Source: Nautilus pompilius (lineage: Eukaryota; Mollusca; Cephalopoda; Nautilida; Nautilidae). Taken from it: a stretch of DNA of 64,000 bases. Numbering within the stretch: position 1 is the stretch's first letter; every line of letters starts with the position of its first letter. The DNA lies in assembly GCA_018389105.1 (NCBI GenBank), contig JACATO010002139.1, positions 213,501 to 277,500 on the forward strand. The letters run 5' to 3'. Below, piece by piece: positions 37,637 to 50,236 of this stretch. The notes beneath the pieces were generated by a model that was not told the DNA's origin, made no database searches, and saw only the letters and a list, made by a program, of their open reading frames with translations. A program made the translations under genes and the position numbers.

Positions 37637-37736
37637 AAACTATCACGTTTTCTACTACCTTCTCAAGGGGACCACTGCCGAGGAGGCTGCAGGACTTTAT
37701 CTATCTCATCCAGAAGACTACTATTATCTGAGTCAG
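37637..37736 (+). CDS. Myosin IX, coding exon 4
   Basis: This 100-nt exon follows CTTGCAG and ends at AGTCAG|GTATGG. Its first base completes Arg336 and it encodes residues 337-369. It begins NYHVFYYLL, the conserved myosin segment usually preceded by E-R, and continues to YYYLSQ, matching the YHYLNQ or YFYLNQ position of vertebrate class IX heads. It ends on a codon boundary, and the next exon found is 17.3 kb downstream. Confidence 0.94.
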
Positions 37737-38559
37737 GTATGGAATGAGCCTATTACTAACTTGCTGTCTGTGGATCTGACTGACTTCATAGAGTTAATTC
37801 AAGAGAAGCAGTTAGTATCTTGACTATTCATTATTTTTAAGATATAGTGATTTTGTTATGTGATCAAATGGACCAGGCAGACTGTATCCATTGCTCTATT
37901 ACCTTAAAAAAAAACAAAAAAAAATTTGTTTAGACTCGCTTACCTTTACCTCATTTTCAACTTGTAACTGTCTTAATTAAATCTCCATCTAATCTTCCAT
38001 ATGCATGAGTAGGAAGTTTAATTTTTGCAAATTGCTCACTTGTAGTCTTTTCTGTTTTGTTGATAAGTTCATCTACACATTACCAAGACATGGTAACCAC
38101 CTGACTCTAAGATGTGGATTAGGCTATCTGAGACTTTCTGTTGTGTTTGATGCTTGCTATTCTCTCTTGATGGCTCTGCTGCAGGATTATACAATGCATT
38201 TATAATTGTTGTTTGTAGTGTTGTTAATTCATTGTTAAAATGGAACTATGTTTATTCTGAGTGATGATTTTGGAAGTCTGGTGCATTATCCAGTCCTAAA
38301 GGAGGGTTAGGGTTGTTAAATACATGTTAAACAAAAAGGTACTATTGATTAGCTATGCAGAAATGTCTTTATAGTAACTGTTGGGAATGATCTACTAAGT
38401 GTTGTAGAGGTGGAAACAAATAAATTTTAAAAAAATAGATTCAACTGGTACTTTTTAGCCAATGGAGATATCTATAAGTTCTAAAAACACTGCTCTTGAC
38501 TATCTATAACTTAGTGACACCATCACAAACCTCAACAGCCACCTGTTGACAGATCATGT

Positions 38560-39436
38560 CTTCATAATAAAGCCTAAGAAAATGTTGATGGCTCTATGAA
38601 AGTACCTGCCACATCAAACTCCCATAACATTCTGGTGATGAATTAAAAGCTTGCACAAAAATTGTATTTTTCAGCATTACACCGAGAAAGAAAAGCAAGC
38701 AATTGCTATGTAAGAAGGGGTAATCATAACCCTGCTAGCTGATAAGAGCAATGCCACTTATAATTAAACAAGAGAAGTATAAGAAACATGTGAGAGCTTC
38801 TATAAGGTGTAAAATATTTTTAAATAACCAATATATCCAACACCATCCATTGAAAGAAAACTAAGATGCTCTACAAAGATCTGGCTCCTGAAAAAGTGTG
38901 CATCTCAGTTCTTTTGTGAGCCATCATCTCTCCTATGGTTTGTCAAATATCCACAAAATTAATAATCTACTAAGACTGGAGTAAGTTGTACTGGGTCACC
39001 TTGCCATCTTCTGACTCAACTTCAGCATTAAAAGCTCACTCAATCTGAAGAGATGCTATTTGGCTTTAATGTAGAAAGTTTAATTAATGACCCTTTTCCA
39101 TTAAAAGAAATAAACTTGAAGAATTTCTGACTTGAAAAGTAGGATGAGCCTAAGGATTAAAAGTAACAAACTTCTGTGTTTTAACAAGTTTCAGGATGCA
39201 TTTTCTAAAGAAAGTGAAGAAGTGGCTATTAGCCAATTTCTTCTTCCTGTCCTCTCAAATATATAGATGGAGAATTTTGAAGAAACACCCACTAATAAGA
39301 AACCCAGGACTTCTCCCAAAAATTTGTTGATGATGCCTTCCTTATTTGGACATAAGATAAGAGAACACGAGTGACCAACATTTACCAAGCTATCGCAATA
39401 ATTATGGAGGTGAAAAACAATAACCAACTGCTTTCC
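38560..39436 (+). mobile_element. Penelope-like retroelement, left arm (reverse transcriptase remnant)
   Basis: The + strand gives, in shifting frames, ADKSNATYN (near 38740), TPSIERKL (near 38850), LSYGLSNIHK (near 38930), then VAISQFLLPVLSNI-MENFEE (about 39223-39283). These match the ADKGNATV, GLPKIHK and G-A-M-G-S-P-V-S-NI-ME-FE motifs of Penelope-like reverse transcriptases. The catalytic YVDD position falls in KNLLMMPSLF, so the active site is lost. The arm ends abruptly in TTTCC at 39436, where the hAT element starts, and resumes at 42943. Confidence 0.8.
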
Positions 39437-39940
39437 GGCATGGATCCAAGTAGGGGTGCACTCGCCTCACCCCCCCCCATATTTTTTGGGTGACGAATTT
39501 TTATTTTTCTATATACAGCAGAAGATGCAAAAACTTAAAGTTGTATTTTCTTCATAAAACTGAGCTGCTGAAGAAACTAAGATTTACACTCCCAAATCTT
39601 GTAGTGACCTGAATACCAGGGCAGAATTCAGGCTCCATCATCGCGACCTTACGTCTCTATGGTCAGTTACGAAATCCGCGCACATTGTCTTGGCTGGGTA
39701 TTCAGGGTTAAGTGAACAAACAGTGCTGCTACACAACACTGGCGAGTGAGAACCATTGCGAGCGATCTGTTGTAATCCCAAAACAACTAAACTTTGAAAC
39801 GTTATGCTGATTGGTCAGCCCAGTGGTCAGGTGACTTACTATCAGGTCAGGGTTGATCGCAGTATATAATCAGCTGCTAACACACCTCACATTGATCATC
39901 ATTAGATGAGTCTACACTGACACTACAGTTTGCCACCACT

Positions 39941-42286
39941 ATGAAAAGATCACAGCCGACCTTGGTTGACCTTTTTGCACAGAAGAAAGGTCGGTTTCTG
40001 AAAAATACTGTTTTTTGCATAAACGATAACTTCTTATTAAGTGTACATGATCGTCTCTCGTGCTCGAATGAAAATCTTATCTCTCATAACCCAGTGAGGG
40101 ACATACATGGCTCAACGATACATTGGGGATTTCACACGTGGCATTTTTCTTAGAGGATCATAATTTTGGGTGGAATTGTGACTTCAAGCACGGATCCAGG
40201 AATTTTTGCAGGGGTTGGTCAGGATCTCCGGCATCCTCAGATCAACTAAATACCAATGTACAAGACACATGATGAGCAAAAAAAAAAGCTGACAAACTGC
40301 GTGTGCCGTTGTTTTTCAGCTTTTTCCGTGTATCTGTCGGTGCGTCTGTAATCCCTTCTGTGCGGACTTTTTACAGTTGTTCACAAAATTTTTCACAAAC
40401 TTTTTTTGGCGGGTTGAGCAGGGGTGAGTCACGACCCCACCTCTTGATCTGTGCCCTGGCCTGCATAAAGAGAATTCCTGGCATTTCGAATCTCTGCTCA
40501 ACCTCCTGGGACCAGGTCGGCCAATCAAAAGCGTCATTTTACTAATCTGTCTTTAGAACTGGCTTCTTCCTGGTTTTTATCCTGTATTAGTCCCATTCAA
40601 TAAAGTGACAATGTTTGGTAGCTCATATAAACTGTAGACAGCGCGGGTGCTTACTCTGAGTGATCAGAGTTATTCTAGATGAAGATTGCCAATCCCATCT
40701 GACCAGAGATGGACTCCTTGTCACACTGACATTCGCACGAGATTCGCCCCCCCCCTGTCATCCCTCATCCCTTCGCCACTGGATGATGCATTAACGATGG
40801 CGGGGCCTGGAGGGATGTCAAGTGAAGGAGAGAGTGTGAAGTGGGGTTGGCTAATTTCTGAACGGGCAGCATATACTGGTGTCCACATAACTAGGTTATA
40901 GATGTACTATATTTATTATTTTGTGATTTGGCTTCACCAGTTATGTGTGTAAATATATTCTCAGACATTCCCATCAATTTCAGCTAGCAAAATGAAGAAG
41001 AGAATAATAGCTCTTCCACCATCGATGTGTTGCCCATGAAAAACTGGGAATGAAAAGGCCACCTATTTCTACTGTGCATCATACCAGCTGAATCTCGCCC
41101 CTCAAAAGCTTCAAAGGTGCCGGAGGTTTACCATATTATATGCTTCATGGAAACGGTTGGGCTATTTTTCAAGTATTCACCAAACCGTCAGCGTACTCTT
41201 GAAAGATCAATTGAAGAGGTTTGCAAGAAAACAGGAAAGAATCCAAATGAGGCGAAAACAAAGGTAAAACCGTTGTGCGAGACAAGGTGGGTGGAGCAGC
41301 ACGCTGCATTCGATGATCTGGAGCAGCTATATGTGCCTTTATTAGATTGCCTCGATTTCATTGAATGGAACGAGAAAAACAGATAGGACCCAAAAACCAT
41401 TAATGAAGCAACAGGCATTAATACCCAAATTTGGAGTTCCAAATTCATAGTTCCATTCGTTGTTTGCCACTAAATATTTGGCTTTTCAAAAGGTTTGGCA
41501 CATCAGTTACAGGACACAACAATAGACATAATAACAGCATTTGATAAAGTTGATCTCATAATCGAAGAATTGAGAAACATTTGCCCTGAGGATGTCCATG
41601 TATTTTCAAAGTTATTTTCGGAATGCACAAAAATGGCAGAACTTTCTGACACACCTCTAGCAAAACCTTGTGTCACCAGACACCAGATTTCAAGAAATAG
41701 TGTCCCAGCTGAGAATCTGGAAGAATATTTTCGCAGATTTGCATATATTCCTTTGATTGACCATCTGACTTCTCAACTAGAGGATCGATTCACTGGCAAG
41801 TCTCACGACGCTATCAAAGCGCTGCATGTTGTCCCTAAATATCTAACAAAACTCAATAAGGAAACAGAAACCAAAGATTTGTCTTATTATCGAGATGATC
41901 TTCCCTCTCCTGGAAATTTTCATCAGGAACTCCGCTTATGGTGACGCAATCGGTCAGGCCTATGTGAGAAAGATCTCCCTTCAACTCTTGCAGATAACCT
42001 CAGAATCATATCAGATGAAAGTATTGAAATGTTCTATAATAACATTACTACCATACTAAGGATCATTCTAACATACCCAGCCACCTCTGCTAGTGTTGAA
42101 TGCACCAATTCCGCGTTGTAGTTTATCAAGACATCCTATCGTTCAACAATGACAGAGGAGCGATTCAATGCCTTGCTTCTACTTTTTGTCCACAGGGACA
42201 TTCGCCTGGACTATGACAGGATCATAGACATGTATATGCGCAGGTACCAAAGTTGCATGCTTTTCAACAACCCACTGTTGGAATAA
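39941..42286 (+). pseudogene. Broken hAT-family transposase (ZMYM/P52rIPK-like)
   Basis: The N-terminus at 39941 reads MKRSQPTLVDLFAQKK, a start common to hAT transposase-like proteins of this group. Homology stops near 40150. The zinc-finger region expected next is missing or replaced by the unrelated 40.18-41.1 kb stretch. Coding similarity resumes near 41117 (CFMETVGLFFKYSPNRQRTL, then LCETRWVEQHAAFDDL). It continues in 41495-41944 and ends after YPATSASVECTNSAL and the TMTEERFNALLLLFVHRDIR segment (about 42075-42210), the hAT C-terminal dimerisation region. The stop is at 42284-42286. Stops near 41385, 41942 and 42118 break it. Confidence 0.85.
40189..40783. mobile_element. Possible second hAT end and non-autonomous insert inside the hAT element
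   Basis: CACGGATCCAGGAATTTTTG then GCAGGGG at 40189 resembles the real right end of the host hAT (ATCCAGGATTTTCAG and a G run). A possible partner, CCAGTGGCGAAGGG followed by a G run, lies on the opposite strand near 40740-40783. No target duplication was found. This may be a nested MITE that replaced part of the transposase, or a rearranged copy of the hAT end. Confidence 0.3.
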
Positions 42287-42942
42287 ATATCACAAAATTG
42301 GTGTGTTGATACATGACACTTAACAGTGTATAACATCAGCGATGATTCCTTGTCTGTCATTTTGCAAATATATTTTGGTTTTATCTGGGATCTGAACACA
42401 TTCAGTTTGATAAATTTGTTGAACTGGGCTACATTTCCTTGAAATAAAAATATATTATGGATTTTATTACAAAATAAATGTTATTGTTAGTTCAATATTC
42501 TTGTGAAGACTCGATACTACAGATGCTGGATGTTGTCTGAAATGAATTGCATGTTCTGTGTTTAGTGGTCCAGGGGTGGGAGAACATTGTCTATAGAGGC
42601 CACATGAGCACCTGTTGTATCGCTGCTCGGCCGCATTCCTCAAAAAACTGCAGAAACCCAGAGTCTTGTTTTGGCTCCTGTATTTCTAAAATTTGGGCCA
42701 ACTTCATAAGAATTTCCCATTTTATATGAAACCAGAAAACTGCAAAAAAAAGGTCTACAAATATCTGAATGGATGGCGTCGATCTGACACATACCTTGCG
42801 ATGTAAATGAACAAGGTGTAAACATCCCATTTTTGTCCTTTTTCAAATGATGCTGGTCTAGTCATTTGGAATTCCACGCTCGGTATGGAATATGCTACCC
42901 CCCCCCCTTTCTGAAAATCCTGGATTTGCCCTTGGCCTTTCC

Positions 42943-43600
42943 TGGATGTTCTGATCACTGGGAAAGAGGGAAAACTGATTATCAGTACATACAGGAAAAA
43001 ACAAAGAACATACTGAGTACGTTCTAGTCACTATCATGGATTCAAGGAGAAATAGTTGACTGCCTTCAACAAAAGCAGAAAGAATATGTTACGGTGTGAA
43101 ACTAAGATTGGAAAAATGATATCTGATATTCAGCTTTGTGAAGAACCCTGCACAATTTATCAGAAAGACTAGTGTTCAACAAATCAACAGAAACTATAAG
43201 GAAGCAACAAATAAATTGTAATTCCATACATTAAAAAAAAACATTTGAACATTTACCATAAATCTGTAAAGACTTCATCATGAAAACCATTTGCCATTGA
43301 ACTGTTATAAAATAAGATCTGTTAGGCTCAAAAGTAAGATCCACTATTGACCAAGTATACAGTTCAGCCCCTTGGTAAGATAGAGGCCCACCTAAACCAG
43401 ACAAGAAGGTCATGTAGGATTGGTCAGCTGGAAAGTTGACATTAACAGATCATGCATGATTATTTGATCATTGACTATAAAAAGAGAAGAAAAGTGAAGA
43501 AATTCACATTCCATGAACACACCTTGTTGAGGGCATTAGAAATTTGTTCTCCTGTTAATTCTCTTCTTCACACCTGTGAAAACCAACAGATTCATGGTTC
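42943..43600 (+). mobile_element. Penelope-like retroelement, right arm (GIY-YIG side)
   Basis: The frame picks up at TGGATGTTCTGATC, giving the F-LDVLITGKEGKL and STYRKKTK motifs found after the reverse transcriptase core in Penelope-like elements. It continues EIVDCLQQKQKEYV (near 43050) and FIRKTSVQQINRNY (near 43160). The C-terminal endonuclease region (about 43200-43560) is too decayed to show the GIY-YIG residues clearly. The right limit is a guess. Confidence 0.78.
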
Positions 43601-45725
43601 CAGATTAACTTAGGACATTTGTACAATTTTAGGAAAATAATGATAGAAATGTATACTGCAATATCATCTGCTGGAAATTAAATTCATTGCACTAAAAATA
43701 GTTCTATTTAAGATTAAACTGTGATGAAGGTGAAATTGAAAGTATCACTGAACCCATGCATTCATTAGTTAGTATTTGCTGCTAATAAGGTGACAGAAAA
43801 AGTCCAAATTAACTTTAACTTGCTGTAGGTAAAGTTAGTCTTTTAGTTCTATATCCCAGTCATAAGATGAAATAAATATTCAGTTTAATGTGATATAATG
43901 ACATAACCAAGCATCATACATCATTGTGCACACCTGTAATAACACAGTTGTTTGTGGACTCATTGACAGGAGATCTATGGTGGCATTTATCCAAATCTAA
44001 AACGTGTCACTTGATTTACTGAAATCCTCTATAGTTAATTACAAGAAATGTTTATTATCTTATCCTTTTACAGATTACCTGTAGAGCACTAAGTCTGGAC
44101 TTAAGTGATGTCTAACCAAAGCTTTAAATAAAGGCACAAGGATATCCTGCGTTTTTGTTTTAAATTTAGTTGAACATATTTCAGATTCTGTTTGCTTGCC
44201 CAACATCCCACATGACTACAATGCTCATAACATTCTTGGTTATATTGAATAGTTACTGTGATCTTATTTTAGCATCATTATCTTTGAATACGAAATACTA
44301 TTATAGATTTCAGAAATTTAATTTTGTCTACTTTAACTGTTTCGCTGCTAAGTTTTCTCAATGTATAGCATATAAAATTAGTAGTTTCTACATCATATTA
44401 CACTGTAAAATGTCCTTTTAATGAATCAAGGTAGCCATTTTACAAGTTCAACAGGCCACAATGCTGAACCTACCACAATTCTCAATGATGTTTTCCCTGC
44501 CACACACTGGCCTACTGCAGCTTAAAGTTGGGCTACAATACTGGGCTTTCAACAGCAAAAAAGTTTAAGAAATGTCTATCTTTGTAATATTAATTATAAT
44601 TTGTAAAAAAATATTAAATATAGGGAAACAACTGTAGAATGGTTACAACAGAGACAGTGCATTAGGCATATTTATAGAAAGTACTTAAGTGTAAAACCAG
44701 AATAGTAACTGAAGAATGAGTTAAGATGAAAAGAGAATTATTGGACCACACCTGTCCAGTTGTGGAAGAGGATTATCTTATCATGCTATCACCTGTGTGG
44801 ACTGATACAGTTGTGATAATACTTCATATAAAAATAAATGGTAGTTTGATATATTTAACTTGTATGTTGATATTATAGGGTAATCATTTCTCTGAGGACA
44901 GCAACTATGGCATCTCTGATCACTTGTGATTTTAACTAGTTAATATGCTTGTTTTACGTAGTATCACTTAAATTTCTGTTTATTAGAAAGAATTCAGAGC
45001 TAACTCTGGGTGCAGTTAAAATATCGAATGGTAACTTTCAAGTGGCTTGAACAAATACATTATTAAACAATGAAGTTCTTATGGAGAAATTCTAAAAAAA
45101 CTATAATTTTTTTGTCAGTTTGGTCAGCTTTGAAACTCTCAGTGACTAAGGGTGGTGTTAGTACTTACATGCAGAATGGTTGGTGCAGGAGAAGTCAAAT
45201 CATTAGCCAGCTATTGAACAAATTCCAGACTAATTAGGGGTCAAATAGCATCCTCTACCATGAACATTCTTACTGTGCTGTGCTCTAACATAACACCTAA
45301 AACCTAGTTTATTTTAAATTGCCTCCATCAAAGAATTTTTTAATTAACGAACATTTTTTTCTGTAACATTTTAATATTATTCATCGTGATTCAGTAAAAT
45401 AATGTATCAAAACTATAGGGAATTCCTGAAATAGATGATAGAAAAAACTTCTATAATTTAGCCCAGGAAATAAGTCAGCAATTTTCATAATATTTAATTT
45501 TAAACAATTATTAAATAATTATTGGAATTTTTGAATTAATGCCACAATGAATGACTAATTTTGCATTGCTAACGTAATAAATACAAATTCATTTTCTTTT
45601 AAGCTTTTCTCATAGAAGGCTGTTTGAACTTAAAGCAATGAGTGGGAAGAGGAGAAATTACCATTGTAATATACAGCCATAGTTTTACTGACAGATTGCA
45701 AGATCATGCATGTGTGCATGCATAA

Positions 45726-45748
45726 GAGAGAGAGAGAGAAAGAAAGTT
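45726..45748. repeat. GA-rich microsatellite
   Basis: A GA dinucleotide run followed by AAAG units. Confidence 0.8.
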
Positions 45749-46997
45749 TTAAGGTTAATTTAGTAGAATTCCTTTAGAAAAAAAATGTGTAGAAGTTTTT
45801 TTAGCTAAATGGTAATGCTATTTCTCTTTTTGTAAATGATATATTTATGTTCATTGTGTATAATTTAACATCCAAGGTCCATAGCTCCTCTTTACGCCTG
45901 TAAAGTAGCAAACAATTTACATCCATTTTAGACTCTGTTTCCTGGAGAATCATGTGTGTGTTGGACTGTTCTGACCCTATTACATGATAGCTACCTCACT
46001 CATCTTACTCCACTCCGACATCAGTCTTAGAGTTTGTGCATTTTTTTCTTTTGTTTTTTTTTCTCCCTGTCTTTACCAGATTACTTACTGAGATCAACAG
46101 ATGGTGGCAAAGTTGCCTTCTATAGCATTAATCGCTTATCTCACCTAAAAATAAGCAAATTGGGCTGCAAATAGATTTTCATTAATTTAACATGTTTATT
46201 ATAACATCGGTACAATCTTTTTACACGTGCACATTCGTATGTCAAACAATTTAAGTCTTATAAATATGCAGACTGTAGCCACAATATAGTTTGTTAAATT
46301 TAGTTCTTTTGGATGTAACATGAAAAGAATAATTGGCCACATTATATTGAATTAATTTATTTGTTGTATACTCTGGAGTATAGGCTCGTGCTCATTTGGG
46401 TAAAGATGAGGACAGTTCTTTAGGAGAGCCTACATGAGAAAAATTAGTGAACTCAGTTTTATGTGGGGATATTAACGAAGAAAATATTTAAAATAATTTT
46501 AGTAAGCAAAGCAAATTATAATAGATTAACATTGAGTACATGAGACCAAGCTTAATAAATAAAGTGAAAGTAGACAAGAAATTCAGGAAAAATTTTCTAA
46601 GAACTTCTGGAAAAAATAGAGGATTTTCTGAGACACTAATCTTGCTTTTAAAATTCTTTTTGTAGTTTGATAATATGAACTGGATTTTTTTCTTTCTTAC
46701 CAAAATCCTGTTACTGAGGATAATAACTGGACAACTGTATTGTCAATGTTGATTTTATTTTCATGAATACTGACTTTATTGACACTGTGAGGTGGATGTT
46801 TAGTTTTATCTTTATTTTTCTTGTAGGCTGCGGTTATTTACTGCAATGTTTTGTTTTTTCTACCTACTAATGATCAAGTAAAAGTAAATTAGCTGCTTGC
46901 TGGCAGTAGAGCTGCTACAAATAGAACCATAAATTATACCAGATGTTTAATATTGAAATCAATAATAAATACTGTGCAGAAAAATGTAATTATAAGG

Positions 46998-47013
46998 TGT
47001 GTGTGTGTGTGTG
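46998..47013. repeat. GT microsatellite
   Basis: A short GT dinucleotide run. Confidence 0.85.
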
Positions 47014-48683
47014 ACATATATAAGTAGAGACATTTAAATGAAACTCAGCTGAAATAGTATCACTGCTAGGTCTCATTCAGATGTCCCTAGAGTCTATCAT
47101 TATTTTTTTATTTACTAGATATTATTAGCAAATAAAAGCACAGTTTTGATTTATTATTAGTTTGAAAAAAATTTTTTTTTTTTAATATTATCTCTGAGAA
47201 AACCAGTGCAGTCTTTAAATTGCTTAAAGTTGTAACAAATATTTGAATAATTAATTTGATAGACAATTAGTCGGTGCCAAGTGTTGCATTTCTTCACCGG
47301 TCAGTTCTTGATCTACAGATTCTTTCTACAACTGGAGCAAGTGAAGACTTATCAGCTAAGATCTGTCAATGTCAAGGATTTTTTTCTTGTGTTCTATCTT
47401 TACATTCAATTATTTTATGTTCTGTTGCTATTATTTTCTTTCCAACTGTTAATTTCATTTTAGATCACATTTGATCCTCTGTATAGCACCTGGGGTGTAT
47501 TTGCCCTAGCACAAGTTTGGCTACTGGGACCTGGGCACAAAGTACTTTTCTCATTAACATAACCCCTTGTAAAAACAAATCTATATCAATCCAGTCCTAT
47601 GTGTTTTGCATTATGCATATCTTAGCTAAGTACAGTCAGTTAAACATATATACTAGGGCTTCTAGACAGGGGAGGATGGTATAAGGTAAAAACAGGTATG
47701 GCAAACAAAGGTTTAACCACATCTTTGAAATGAAGTTTTGGACCTCGTTAATTTAGCATAATGCACATCTTTATGGATTCATTTATCTGGCTTGCAGCAA
47801 ACATCCATTCTGTCACAAATGTGTTGATCTTCAGTGTATGAAGAATGGGTATCTTTTAAAAAAATGCAGTATATAAAAATGAATACTAACAATACATTTC
47901 TAAAACAAACACTTGTATATTAAAAAAGGATAATGAAATGCAACTTTAAAACAGTAATCATAATATTGCTTTATAATAAAGCTATAGACCAAAATTGATA
48001 AAATATTTCCAAAGCAATTATTCTGATCTTATAAGAATTTCAAGTATACAAGAAAGTGTTCTACCAAATAAATGAGTGAAATAGTTGAAAAGCAATTATG
48101 TAAAATTATATATATATAGTACATAATTCCAAAGTAAATGAAATATATAGACAGAGAAATCAGCACGGAAGAATGGAATGCAAATTTAATTCAATTATGT
48201 AAGTAATTATGATTGTGATTTGCAAAAACAAACTTTTAAAAAAATGAAAAATAATTCCAAAGCAGTTAAGCAAATATTGTAAAGATATACATAAAAACTA
48301 CAGATAATTATATGTAAATAAAAAATTTTTTGCTTAATTAAAATTAACTTAACTTCATCTATGCTAAAATACTATTTTTATGCAGTTTAAATATGAGAGA
48401 TGGTAAGTGTAATGTAAAGATGATCTTTTGGGTAATTTTGCTTGGTCATTAAAGCTGATTTCTCAATCTGCTAAATTTAAAGAAATGTAGACTAAGATTT
48501 TTTTTTCTTTTTTTTTCCATATTTTCTTTAAATGTATTTGATTAAATATCATGCATAGCCTGTAGAATTCTTTAGAGTTTATAAAATTGACTTTAGAAGG
48601 AAAAATAATATATTATATTTGTTTGTAAAAATTAGATTTTGAAGAAAAAAAATTGTTCTTGGTAAAAAATACAAATTCTCTTA

Positions 48684-50236
48684 CAGGTGCATCTCAAAAA
48701 AATATAATATCGTGGAAGAGTTCATTTTTTTCCGTAATTTAATTCAAACAGCGAAACTTTCATATATTCTAGATTCATTACACACAAAGTGAAATATTTC
48801 AAGCCTTTTTTTTTTTGTTTTAATTTTGATGATTACGGCCTACAGCTCATGAAAATAAAAAATCCACTATCTCAAAATATTAGAATATTTCATAAGATAA
48901 AGAAAAAAAGGATTTATAATATAGGAATGTCGAACTTCTGAAAAGTATGTCCATTTATGCACTCGATGCTTGGTTGGGGCTCCTTTTGCACGAATCACTG
49001 CATCAATGCAGCATGGCATTGAGGCGATCAGCCTGTGGCACTGCTGAGGTATTATGGAAGCCCAGGTTGCTTTGATAGCGGCCTTCAGCTCGTATGTATT
49101 GTTGGGTCTGGTGTCTCTCATCTTTTGACAATCTATGGGATTCAGGTCAGGCGAGTTGGCCGGCCAATTAAGCACAGTAATAACATGATCAGCAAACCAG
49201 TTACTAGAAGTTTTGGCACTGTGGGCAGGTGCCAAGTCCTATTGGAAAAGGAAATCAGCATCTCCATAAAGCTTGTCAGCAGTCGGAAGCATGAAGTGCT
49301 CTAAAATCTCCTGGTAGATGGCTGCATTGACTTTGGACCTGATAAAACACAATGGACCAACACCAGCAGATGACATGGCACCCTAAATCATCACTGACTG
49401 TGGAAACTTCACACCGGACTTCAAGCAACTTGGATTCTGTGCCTCTCCACTCTTCTTCCAGACTGTGGGACCTTGATTTCCAAATGAAATGCAAAATTTA
49501 CTTTCATCTGAAAAGAGGACTTTGGACCACTGAGCAACGGTCCAGGTCTTTTTCTCCTTAGCCCAGGTATGATGCTTCTTACGTTGTCTCTGGTTCAGGA
49601 GTGGCTTGACACTAGGAATGCAACACACGTAGCCCATTTCCTGGACACATCTGTGCGTGGTGGCTCTTGATGCCCTGACTCCAGCCTCAGTCCACTCCTT
49701 GTGAAGTTCCCCCAAGTTCTTGAATCGGCTTTGCTTGACAATCCTCTCAAGGCTGCGGTCATTCCCTCTTGCTTGTGCACCTTTTCCTACCACACTTTTC
49801 CCTTCCAGTCAACTTTCCATGAATATGCTTTGATACAGCAATCTGTGAACAGCCAGCCCTTTCAGCAATGACCTTCTGTGGCTTTCCCTCCTCGTGGAGG
49901 GTGTCAATGAGTGTCTTCTGGACAACTGTCAAGTCAGCCGTCTTCCCCATGATTGTGGTTGTGTACTGAACCAGACTGAGAGATTCATGGTATTTATACT
50001 GCATAAACAGTGATTTGCTCAAACTCGAAATGGAATATTCTAATATTTTGAAATACATTTTTTCTATTTTTTTTTTTAGCTGTAGGCCGTAATTATCAAA
50101 ATTTAAATTAAAAAATGCTTGAAACATTTTAGTTTACATGTAATGAGTCTAGAATATATACAGTTTTCACTTTCTGAAATAACTGACAAAAAAATTGAAC
50201 TCTTCCACGATATTCTAATTTTTTGAGATGCACCTG
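48684..50236 (-). mobile_element. Tc1-like transposon, family C (1553 bp, both ends present)
   Basis: TA at 48682-48683 and 50237-50238 flanks the element. The left end CAGGTGCATCTCAAAAAAAT and the reverse complement of the right end, CAGGTGCATCTCAAAAAATT, agree closely through TATCGTGGAAGAGTTCA. Weaker inverted similarity runs on to TACGGCC-TACAGCT about 150 bp in, and a TATTAGAATATT block is repeated further inside, so the arms are of the long type. The transposase lies on the - strand. This end sequence resembles Tc1-like elements I associate with fish and frog genomes; that is a recollection, not a search result. Confidence 0.93.
48867..49950 (-). pseudogene. Broken Tc1-like transposase, family C
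   Basis: On the - strand the protein starts at 49950 with MGKTADLTVVQKTLIDTLHE. A paired-like DNA-binding part follows (VIAERAGCSQIAVSKHI), then a GRKR motif. A frameshift near 49790 moves it to the long frame 49383-49793, which holds WAKEKKTWTVAQW and LFSDESKF with the first catalytic Asp. The second Asp, in DLAPAHSAKTSSNWF, follows a premature TAG (near 49237) where relatives have Gln. At the third catalytic position the sequence reads DLNPID-CQKMRDTRPNN, so the Glu and about eight following residues seem to have been lost in a small deletion. It is non-functional. Confidence 0.9.

Larger units (their letters stand above)
39437..42934 (+). mobile_element. hAT transposon inserted in the Penelope-like element
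   Basis: The borders come from the host element: the Penelope reading stops at TGCTTTCC (39429-39436) and resumes after GCCTTTCC (42935-42942), an imperfect 8-bp duplication as expected for hAT. The right end read inward is CAAGGGCAAATCCAGGATTT followed by a long G run. The left end GGCATGGATCCAAG matches it only loosely. Inside are a promoter-like TATATAA (39863-39869) 72 bp before an ATG, and a broken transposase. It is visibly less AT-rich than its surroundings. Confidence 0.75.

Noticed and set aside
40316-40537. - strand 73-codon ORF within the hAT region
   Set aside because: It lies in the unexplained non-coding block, has no motif and overlaps a + strand ORF of similar length.
49035-49561. 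+ strand ORFs over the family C Tc1 element
   Set aside because: They are antisense shadows of the - strand transposase remnant.
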